DNA from: Physcomitrium patens
Lineage: Eukaryota > Streptophyta > Bryopsida > Funariales > Funariaceae
Reading direction: 5' to 3'
DNA: 64,000 bases
Assembly: GCF_000002425.4 (NCBI RefSeq)
Contig: NC_037265.1
Location: 10,133,666-10,197,665, forward strand
Below the pieces are notes generated by a model, which was not told the origin of the DNA, made no database searches, and saw only the letters and a program-made list of their open reading frames with translations. Shown here one piece after another: positions 50,580-61,100 of this stretch. Every line of letters begins with the position of its first letter. The stretch's first letter is position 1. Position numbers and translations under genes: made by a program.

Positions 50580-52147
50580 TGTCATATTACATATTGTCTT
50601 ACTTGAGAATGCACTGGGCATCTGGCTATGGAGGATAAAATGATGTTTTACGAGTATCCAAGTAGTCTAGTGGATTTCAACCATCTAAATACAAAAGATT
50701 GCAAGAAAATGTCATAAATCCACACTGATGTCTCTTGACCGCTACCTAGAAGTTGATGACGAACTATAACTTGCAATTTTTCCTTCTCTAACCATTCATT
50801 CTCATTCAACTTTGTGTGCAGCTTTCCCTTTAAGTCCTTGACTTACTGCATCAAAATTCACCTTATTCTAGCTAGTAGATCTCCAGATATTACAAAATCC
50901 TAAACAACCTCAATATGCCAACTTTTGATACCTCTTTATACTAATGATCAAATATCCTCTATCCGTATCGTTAGATTAACACAAATTTATGTATGCACTT
51001 GGCATACTCAACCATCTAGACACCTCTAAAATTTCAATCACAGATGTCTGTCCAATTTCATAAAACAGTCAAGAATACTAGCCGTTACTTTATTGCAAAA
51101 ATGTAATTCACCAATACAAACACTGACTTTGAGTAACAATTGCAAAGTCCTTCCAAATCCTATGAAATCTAATTCTACACCTTTTGAAGGAGCTTGAAGC
51201 TAGCTCTCTGATCTCAAAATCTCGATCTTTGAATGCCGTCTTCTTTTTCTTCTTCTTTCCTTTAACTTCGTGAGATGCTCTATTCTTCCACTTTGGACTC
51301 CGAATTGGAATAGCAGACTCGCTTCCATGGAATTCCCGCCTCTAAGAGGATCTTTCCACGAAAATGATGTTTCTCCAAAACAACATAGAAAATGGAACAG
51401 CTTGAAATGGAACCGAAGCCTCCGTATTTGGAACTTCATTGGCTTGTCCAACCGAGTCAAGTCTCATACTGGGTAAGAAGCCCATACTAGGACCTAGATT
51501 GGATATCCCCATAATTGGGTCAAATTGGCCCTTCACATCAAACTCACTCAAATATTGAATTAGTCCTTTTCTCTTTTGCTGACTCCTAGTAAGAACGGCT
51601 CGGACTTATTCTATCTGATTTACTAGAGAATCTTAAGGACCTTGATTTATCTCCTCAATTTTTCCCTAGCTTTGGATCTGCTGATCCCAATTATTGAAAT
51701 TAAACGGAGCATTACATTGTTGATAAGTATGCCTTGACTGCTTGCTATTCCCACACACTGGCGCATTATTGTGACTGGCTTTGGGATTGGGACATTCACT
51801 AGCATAATGACCAATCTGTCTATAACAAAAATAATAAAGTGATCTTCTTGCACCCCTATTAGGCATATTGGGTGTCTCCACCAGTATATACCTAATAGGC
51901 TTGTTCCATATAGGGTTAGAAAATGATCTTCGTCGTCCCATTGGTATGGAGGATACTTAGTTTGATGATGCTGGTAGAGCATACATTGTTGTCATGTTTG
52001 GTTGTATAGCTTGCAATGAGGTGACATTAATTAGCCTTTGAATATTAGCACTAGAATTGGCCACTTCTTATAACATCCAAGATGACTAAATATTAATAAA
52101 TCTTTTCCATTTATATTTTCACCATATAGTCGTGTTGCAACACGACA
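50580..52147 (-). repeat. 5' LTR of F2
   Basis: Direct repeat of 43011-44642; in one 60-base sample I count about one difference in six to eight positions. It carries a zinc-knuckle-like remnant at 51666-51941 (minus) and an 18-base terminal palindrome GTCGTGTTGCAACACGAC at the right end. Confidence 0.8.
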
Positions 52148-54291
52148 ACATGTACAAAATGCCATCTTTTTTATATCTTCTTTGGTAATAGCGATCTGCT
52201 AATAATCACTTTGAAGGTCTATTTTATTAATGATGGTTGTACCTTGAAGTTGATCAAGACGATCATCAATATATGGAAATTGATATGTATTCTTGACAGT
52301 ATGCTTATTGAGGTCCTAATAATCAATGCAAAATCAAAGTCCACCATCTTTTTTGAATGCAAAGAATATAGGTGCTTACCATGGTGACGTGCTTTTTGAA
52401 ATGAAGCCTTTTTTTAAAAGTTCATCCAATGACTTTTATAACTCTTCAAGTTTATTTAGTACTAAGTAATAAATTGATTGACTTGCTTGTTTGGTCATAG
52501 GTACTAGTTCTATTTAGAACGAGGTACCTCGATCAAGTAGTACACCACTAGCTTAATCAATTAAAAAGATATTTCGATATTCATGTATGAATTATTCTAC
52601 TCCTTCTATTCTTTTGGCTATCTTTTCTATTAATAAGGTAAGATTCAAAAGCACCACATATATTGGTTGCTTATGCCATATTTGTTTCTTCATAAAGGTC
52701 ATTCTTAAAAGTAAGCTCTTGGTTGCAGATTGTTTTGCTATCCTACTCAATACAAGGGCATAAAGAATCACTGTGTGTCTTTCATTCTTGAAAGAGATTG
52801 TCCTTTCTAATTAATCAATATATTTAATCTCCACTTCAAACCATAGCATACCAAAGATAATATTATATCTAAGCTTTGTTACTTTGAACTTCTTCTTTAA
52901 GGCATAGGTTTTACTTAGCTTTAGGATTTTTTTTCACTTGTCTTACTCAACATGTTTTCTCGATCATCTACTAGGTATATACTCTTCCCTTTGATCACCT
53001 TTGTTTCAATTCTAAGCTGGTTAGAAATTAGAATCAAAATATTATTTTTTATAGAACTACAATCTACAACCACTTGATATCGCTATCCTTTTAATTGATC
53101 CATAAGATACACTAGTCAATCCTTCTAATAGTTATCTAAGGCCATATTGTTTGTATATGAGAAATAGCAATTATTTCCAGAAGTGTCCCTTAGTACCTTT
53201 ACTAGAAAGTCTCATTTTCTTGCTCTATTTTTTAATAACTTGGTGGCCCTCAAGCTTGTGAATCCATCTTGATTTATAGGTGCTTAAACTTTGACATTTC
53301 AAAATATCTCTAATTTGATGGTCTAACTCTCAACAGTAAAAATATAATTCTTTTTGTACTATTATTTGTCATTTCTATGAAGTCAATAGTCCTTGCAAAG
53401 TGTCAATCTCTATTAGTGTTAGTTATTAGACCATAATATTGGCTAGTGGCATAAGACTCCACAATATAGGTTGTATTCTATGATTTCTAAAATCTATTGC
53501 ATCAACCTTCTTTGCAATCCTAATTACCTCCTCAAATGTTTGTGGATCGTTTAATTCCACCTCTCATTCGACTACAAATTTTAACCATCATATAAATTGA
53601 TCCATCATCTCTATCTTTGAAACATTGCCAATTTCGAGATATAGGGACTTAATTTGGAAGACATAATCTTGTATTTACCTGGATTGTATAAAGTTAGCTA
53701 ACTGATCACATGTTAACTTCTCTATATTGATAGGCCAAAATTGATTCCTAAGCTCTATCTCAAACTTTTCTTAGTCACAAAATCTGCCTTGAGCTCCGTA
53801 GCTTTGAGCTTGATGTTGCCACCAAATGGCTACTACACCTTTCAAATAATTAGAGGCATATATAATCCTTTTGTTCGTATTTGCTCCAAATAATTGGAAG
53901 TATTATTACATGTTGAAGAACCATTGGTATACATCTTCTAGCCTTGAGGTCCTTAAATATGTATCAGACTTGCTCAATTTCAACCTAATAGATGTTACCT
54001 TCTTTGTCACAAAAGCTTCTATTTGCCCTTATAGAGTAGCTATCTGGCCTAAGAGGTATTGTATTTGAGTCTCTATTTGAAATTGCTTTGCTATATCTTC
54101 CATGCTATAATTACTTTACTAAATTTGATTATTATAGTGCCTTCTTTCATTCTAGTTGACTTCTTAAACTAACTCATTGTAGTTCCAAAATAGTACCTAA
54201 TGTAATCACAATAATTGACTTTCAACTAAATAATGGCTATCAATATACTACTAAAGAACAAACTAACACTTGCTTTGATACCAATAAAATA

Positions 54292-54787
54292 TGATTGGAT
54301 TTCCTAGGATCTAAAATCTTATCAATTTTATAACAACAAAGATTTTAAGACAATGTAAGACTAAACATACTAAAATAAAATTGAAAGTAATTAAATGGAA
54401 TGGAACATAAAAGACATGATTGTATAAAAGAGAATAAAAATCAATTTGAATCAAACAGAACAAAATAAGAAAAAGCAATCAAACTTTATCAAGAGAAAGA
54501 GTGTGAAGCCATACCTGATTAAATGCCCAAATAGCCTTAGCTAATCATATTTATACTTTGTTCAATTATCTCTAGAACTTTCTAAAATATCTCTAAAATA
54601 ACCGCTCTTCTAAAAGACTAAAGATAGATCTCACTATAATAACTGCCTTAAGACTTTTTAGAAGGTTCTATGGTGGATCTCACATGAACCACTATCATAA
54701 CTTCAATTCTAAAAACTTCTCAAAACAACTCCAACTATATATCTCTATGTGAGAATAATACAAATATCCTATCCATGCTCTGTTACA
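54292..54787 (-). repeat. 5' LTR of B
   Basis: On the minus strand it starts TGTAACAGAGCATGG and ends near AATCCAATCA, followed by the primer-binding site. Confidence 0.75.
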
Positions 54788-56661
54788 TCAATTGTTAATA
54801 TTTTTCCTATGTATTGGCTTGTTTATTTTTATTTTTTTCTTTTATGAATATATTTGATTTTTTATTATCATATTTAAAATTTTATTTTTAAATTTACTAA
54901 TAAAAAAAATAGTCTTTTAAATGGCTATTAGCTATTGTGATCTTTATAGTAGTTCATATAAAATCAAAAGAGTGTCTTTAACCTTCAAATACAATCTTAC
55001 TTGAATAGAATTTTACTTCAATCTACATTATTCTTAAGATTCTAATATCAATGAAAGATGCTTGAAACCTAAATATTTAAGCCTTTGCATTCATTATTCT
55101 TTTTATTAAATTTATAAGTTTTTAATAAGCTTAAATTTCAGTATATATTATAATGTAATAATATTATTCTTTTGTATAAATGCTTCAATATGTGTAAATT
55201 CGAATTTATAATATAAAATAATTATCTACAATTGGTGTCCAAATTTACATTTAATTGCATTTAATTTATTTTAAAATAAATACAAGTAATATATAAGATC
55301 AAAATTTTTAATTATCTTATAATTTTAAAATTTATTTAAAAGACATATGATATTTATATATAATAAATTAATATATATACATATATAAATATAAATATAA
55401 ATTAAAATAACATACTTTTTTATTTTTTAAGATTAGAATATTAAGTATTTTTATTCCATAAATATAATAAATATGCAATATATCAATTATCACATGTATT
55501 ATTTCAATATGCATCATTTATATACTAAGATTTTATACTTTTATTTTTTCCTATAAGTTGTTCATTATGTTTTGTAACACATGTACTTAAATTATTTTTC
55601 TAAACCTGCTAGTAAATTGAAAATAAAATTAATAATTTAAAAACATAATTTTTTTTCAAGATTCAAAAGATCAAAATCAAATTTTGTTGACTATAAGATA
55701 ACTTATTCTCAGCACAATTGTATTCATAGTGAGGATATAGTATTATATTATATTCAACTTATTTACAAACTTTTTTGATTTGATTGTCAAGTATGACCAA
55801 ATCATCTTAAGATCTTTGTTAATTCCAAATTGTTGGAGTTTAGATTGGAAAATTCCTATAATATTAAAGTTTGAATTGAAGATCTTGTGTAGAAATGTCC
55901 AAATTCTAAATTGAGAGATGTTTGGATTTTGAATCGGAAGATTTTTTTATTCTACTTCATCTAATTTTGTATCTTCTAATTTTGGTAGTTACTTTAGATT
56001 GAATATCTTTTTGACCAACATAAAAATAAAAACCAAAGTTAACAATTAGGTGGAACTCTTCAAATTACATATTGCAAATGCTATCATAATTAAATTTAAC
56101 ATTGTTTATGAAAAAAACAAAATAATGAAATTTATTTTGATTTTTTTCTTATATATGTTTAAAAAAATTCTAAAAAGACTTTAAATTTTTTTTTGACTTA
56201 TATCAAATTTTATTTATTTAATTATATATATAGAAAAAAAAACACAAAACGAAATATCTTTTAAAATTAAACTCAAAACTATTCTAAAATCACTATTTAA
56301 TGATTATATATACATACATATGTATGTATATATTCTAAATTATTGTAGAGTTTATAATATATTTAAGAATAAAATTAATAAATAATCTAAAATCATGCTA
56401 TAAATTATAAATGATTAATATTCTAAAATATTATAAGAAATCTATTATTATTAGTTTCTTTGATCAAAAACCATTTAAATAAATATATTAGAGTCAAAAA
56501 TTTCTTAAATTTTTATTATATATTGACATAAAAAAATATAATATTAAAAAATATTATAAATATTTTATTTATAATTTATATAATTTTGATAGATTATAAA
56601 TCAAAGATGTATCTTTTATTTTAAAATAAAATCTTAAATATAGTTATAAATATACGTATGT

Positions 56662-56704
<43 letters not shown>

Positions 56705-57035
56705 AACTTATTAAAGCCACACTCCAATTTTGTTAAAGCTATAGCACTCTTTCAACTAAATGATGCAAATTGTACTTGTTCTATGTTTCCAACCCCATTT
56801 CCATCCCATATCTTTTATTCTCCATTTTTGTACCATATTTTGAGCCAACGTCCCTCATTTTCTATTCTTGTATCTTATTTTCAACTAACGTCCCTACTCC
56901 AATCATGCCACTTTAATCCAACTTCACCCATGTTTATACCTTCATCTCTAATTTAATATATGTATGTGTAATTAAAAAAGAATATTTAACTTTATATTTA
57001 AAATTAATCACTAAAATAAAAATATAATATCTATC

Positions 57036-57074
<39 letters not shown>

Positions 57075-57586
57075 GTATTGCTATAAAATTTTATTTATAT
57101 TTTAGAAAAAATTCAAAAAAATTCAAAAATTCAAAAAAAAAAAAAAAAAAAACACTATTATTCTTTGTTAATTTAAGATGTTAATTTCACTTTCAATTAT
57201 TTGATAAAAATTTCTAGTTTTATTGTATCATATAGAATATTTTATCACAATAATTTGTAAGGTGTAATAAATAAGCTATCAATAGTAAAATATTTTTAAT
57301 TTTCAGCTTTAAATTTCTAAGGTTGGATTTTTTTTGTGTATCTATGTTGGTACTTTCTTTAGTTCAATTGATTCTTTATTTTCAATAAAATCAACTAAGT
57401 CTAAGGCCTTTCTAAATATGTCAACTTGTTGTAAAAAAGTATAGGTATAATTCACTTCAATTATATAGTCTTAATGCTTATTTCTAATTTAGTGGTAATC
57501 TAATTTGATGTATTTTGTTCTATGGTGCATGAATCAATTCTAAATTAATGTAATGTAACTCATATTGTGATATAACAATGGTATGG
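54788..57586. other. AT-rich spacer with microsatellites
   Basis: 2.8 kb of very AT-rich sequence without coding frames. It contains (TA)n runs at about 56668-56702 and 57040-57075 and a poly(A) run at about 57131-57152. Nothing matches the elements on either side by eye. Confidence 0.5.
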
Positions 57587-58169
57587 TGTCACGGACATAT
57601 TCATGTAAGCTAGTAATTATATATATAAATAGGTAGAAGTAAGTAAAAGTAAATAAAAATAAGTTAATTCTATAGTATTTAGTATCATAGCTTCCTAGAA
57701 GCTTCATAGACACTGCTTCAACTTTATAGGTGTCTTTAATTGACTTTCTGGATTAGAAACGTGGTCAACAAGTTGGCCATGTGCCACACATATTGTTAGC
57801 TTGAAGACCAAGCTAATAATGTGGCCCACACATAGAAAAACTTGCCTTGTAAGTCAAGGCATGTATCATACAAAGTCAATACATATTGGAGGTCCTATAG
57901 AATGTTGCCACATAGCCCTTACTTAGATAGTATATATAGAGATAAGAGTGAAGCCTTCTTCACTCTTATCAACTCCTTTCTTGTTTCCAGTCTAGTTTCA
58001 AGAGTCTTCATGTTTTTTAGTCTTTGGCAATAGCCATTCTAGTTTCTCTTTCAATACCGATACTTAATTATTTATATTTTGTTACCTTTTTTTGAGTGAA
58101 GGCTCACTTTTTTGAATTTTTTTTTCATTGAGTTCTTGTTCTTGATAGATTGACAAGAGTACACTTACA
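57587..58169 (+). repeat. 5' LTR of G2
   Basis: 583 bases from TGTCACGGAC to CACTTACA, directly followed by the primer-binding region. A TATA-like TATATATAGA at 57931-57940 would be the LTR promoter. Confidence 0.8.
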
Positions 58170-60249
58170 ATATCAGAGCTTTGTCTTCTTTTGATTAAGA
58201 GTGGATTACTCCTTTTTCTTGATAAGACATAAGCGTATTAAGAGTTGCAGATTACCCTCTTTTAAACTCATATTATTTTTAGTATTTTTTTTGTTCTCAA
58301 CTCTATTCTCTTATTTATCTTGAGTAATAATAGATATTTTTTTCTAGGTGTTATCATAGTAGAGCTTGTCGAATTGAAGAGTGCAATGACACAAATACAA
58401 GAATAACTGAGACAATTAATGCTTGTAATGCATCAACTTAATTCATCAACAGAAGGAGGAATAAGAATAACAGAAAGTAGAGATGTAGAGATGGTCAGAG
58501 CTACCTCAACATCTACATCGAATCATGCCCCTTCTCCCATGGTGGAACACCATTCAAATGCTAGAAAATGAAGAATTACCTTATCCGAGAAATTTGATGG
58601 TACGAGATCAAAGTTTCAAAGATTCAGCAATCAAGTACAATTGACAATCAAACTTTAATCTCAAAGCTATCCAACTCCAGGATCACAAGTCAGGTTTATT
58701 GGAATATTACTTTTTGATTCTGTATTATCATCGTTTTCATCTTTTTTTGAACGACAAGATCCAATATTGGATAATTTAGAAGCTTTTTTGGTGGAATTTC
58801 GATTTATGTATGGAGAACATGATACAGTTTGTGTTGCAACAAATAAGATCCATATCTTGCAACAAGAAAATCGATTTGTAACAACATATGCATCATAATT
58901 TTGACAACTTAGGATTAATACCAAGTGAGATGATGCTGCACTCATTAGCCAATTCTTTTATGGACCACAATATGAGATAAAAAAATTGATGCTCAATCTA
59001 TCCAATCTTCAAACATTGAGTCAAGCAATTGATTTTGCTGTAAAATGTGACAATCAACTTTATGAATTTTGATCTGAGAGTCACATAAGTAGGCCTCAAC
59101 ATTATTACAATTCAATGGCAATACCTATGTCTTCTCGGCACATATCTTTAGAAGTAAAAGATATGTAAATCGATGCAATACGTTTCAAACCTCTTATTGA
59201 ACAAGAAAAGACTCGTCGTCGTCAAGAAGAATTATATTTATATTGAGGAGAATCAAAACACACTGCTCAATATTGTCTAAAGAAATGACGCAACCACAAA
59301 ATAAGGAGTATGGCTGTCAAAAAAGACAATATGTCAGAAAACGAGTTTGTCCAGCTACAATAGGAATTGTGGGGCTAGAATCCTTCACAATATCTAATAG
59401 AGGTCCTATTCTCTCCTCAGAGCCCTCTCTTTGTTTTAAATTAAATGTTATTTTAAGACCTAAATATTACAAAGCCTATGCTTTGTTAGATTCAAGAGCC
59501 TCGGCGTGTTTCTAAGATGAAGAATTTATTAAAAGACATAGCATATCTTTAGTAAAGAAAACTAAACCTGTTCATGTAGAGGTCATAGATAGTCGTCCAT
59601 TATCTTCTGAAGATATTACTCACAAAATCCTTCCTATAGAAGTAATAATCAATGGTCATAATAGCTTTGTAGTATTTAATATCATTAGATCTTCCTCTAA
59701 TTCAGTCATTTTAGGTTTATCATGGTTAGAAAAATACAATGCTCAAATAGATTGGATTTCTCAAATTCTTACTTTCTCTAAAAGTATAACTACTAGTGTA
59801 GTTGATCAAGTAGAGAGTCATAAGTCTACTTCAATTAAATCCGTGTTTATAGGTGCAAAAGTTTTCTTACATTTTGCTATGAAAGAATCACCATATATTA
59901 TTTATGCCACACTTGTTTCTAATGGTGCAAAGACTTCACATGATATTCCAAGCCAATATGAAGAATTTCAAGATGTATTTGAAAAAAATAATAGGGATAC
60001 ACTCCCGGACCATCGTCCCTATGATTGCTCAATTGACGTTTAAGAAGGAGCACAACCGCCATTCAAACCAATCTACAATTCATCACAAAATGAATTGACT
60101 GAACTCAAGGAGTATATTGAAGAAAATTTAGCCAAGAATTTCATATGTCATTCTAAATCTTTCTGCAGGAGTTCCAATTCTATTTGTGAAGGAAAAAGAT
60201 GGATCATTGCGGATGTATGTTGATTATCAAGGACTCAACAAGATTACTA

Positions 60250-61100
60250 TGATTGCTCATTTTACTTATTCTCGAAGAAACCTCCCGGCATAAATCCGTA
60301 TAGGGGGATTCGAATATGAAAAATGCCTAGTTGCTTAAGCGTTCACGTTAGGGTCACACAATTAACCGCTACTACTGAATGCTTACCATACCGAAGAACA
60401 CTTAACTTTTTTTCCTACTATCCACTCTCTCATATCAATACAATAACATCCACGACAACAATTTCAGTACTCTGTGTAATTCACAAACACACAAGTATAT
60501 TCCAAACCCTGGAACGAACAACTTCCAATCCATAGAATCTAATCAAGATAATTCCTTCGATTACAATTCCTCTCCACTAAACTTACAACCTTGCGATAAA
60601 CAGTGACTGAAAACTTCCATACGTCCTCAATCTTTCACAACAATTGATAAACAGTGATCCATAAATAACTTCGTAAATCAAATATTAATTCATTAAATCG
60701 ATTCTCTTCACTAGAATCAACACTAACACAAAAGAAACAAGAAAACTAAAAAGAAGAGATAGCACCAAGCTTATCCCTGGCTCAGTACTATCGCAGTCTG
60801 GCCCTCAACTCACAACTCTCACAGTCTAGTCCCCGGCTCAGCACTATCGCAGTCTGGCCCTCGGCTCTGCATTATTGCAGTCTGGCCCTCGGCTCAGCAC
60901 TATCGCAGTCTGGCCTTCTCTTTCCCTCTCCCATCCTCCTTATACTATCCCGAAATACCAACTCCTATACTATAGATGATAGCTACTTTTCCTGACTATT
61001 CATCCATTCTACCTATTGAACCACCTTTTCAACAGTTATCTATCCATGTTTACACTATATACTAGGTATCTACATTCTGATAATAACTACTTATTCTACA
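60250..61100. mobile_element. solo-LTR-like insertion in G2
   Basis: 851 bases starting TGATTGCTC and ending TTCTACA interrupt the reverse transcriptase region of G2. The flanks read ATTACTA on the left and ATTACCA on the right, a target duplication of about 5-7 bases. It has TG..CA ends and no coding frame of note, so a solo LTR or a small non-autonomous element is likely. Its orientation is unknown. Confidence 0.65.
60775..60918. repeat. GC-rich minisatellite inside the insertion
   Basis: About five tandem units of roughly 30-34 bases with core CAGCACTATCGCAGTCTGG and a linker CCCTCGGCT, strikingly GC-rich against an AT-rich background. Confidence 0.75.

Larger units (their letters stand above)
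43011..52147 (-). mobile_element. F2: long fungal-type Ty3/Gypsy nested in B
   Basis: LTRs of about 1.6 kb (43011-44642 and 50580-52147) flank a 5.9 kb interior on the minus strand. Next to the upper LTR is a primer-binding site like TGGTGAATCC (50575-50566), different from the initiator-Met type of B and G2. Parts in order: gag (about 50.5-49.0 kb, zinc-knuckle-like near 49.55), protease (about 48.6-48.1), reverse transcriptase in the open stretch 48067-46919 continuing to 46655, RNase H (46.62-46.2), integrase (45.9-44.85). Signatures such as SMDDLYSSYDQFQL, LPQGA and PFLDNVPIKG are those I know from Gypsy elements common in fungi. Four-base flanks GCAT (43007-43010) and ACAT (52148-52151) fit a target duplication. 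Broken at roughly a dozen or more places, but the best kept coding stretch among the decayed copies. Confidence 0.8.
38373..54787 (-). mobile_element. B: Ty3/Gypsy fossil with nested insertions
   Basis: LTRs of about 498 and 496 bases lie at 38373-38870 and 54292-54787. A primer-binding site like TTGGTATCAAAGC (initiator-Met type) is at about 54271-54284 on the minus strand, next to the upper LTR, fixing the orientation. Gag with a zinc-knuckle-like region (about 53.2-54.2 kb), protease and the first part of reverse transcriptase (to about 52.15 kb) lie right of F2. The rest of reverse transcriptase (42.5-43.0 kb), RNase H and integrase (about 41.1-41.4 kb, with a DRQMERTN-like motif) lie left of it. 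Solo F-type LTR at 39040-40707. Many breaks; old. Confidence 0.75.

Noticed and set aside
54788-57586. host gene or RNA gene in the AT-rich spacer
   Set aside because: No frame, tRNA-like cloverleaf or rRNA-like sequence could be seen; only microsatellites.
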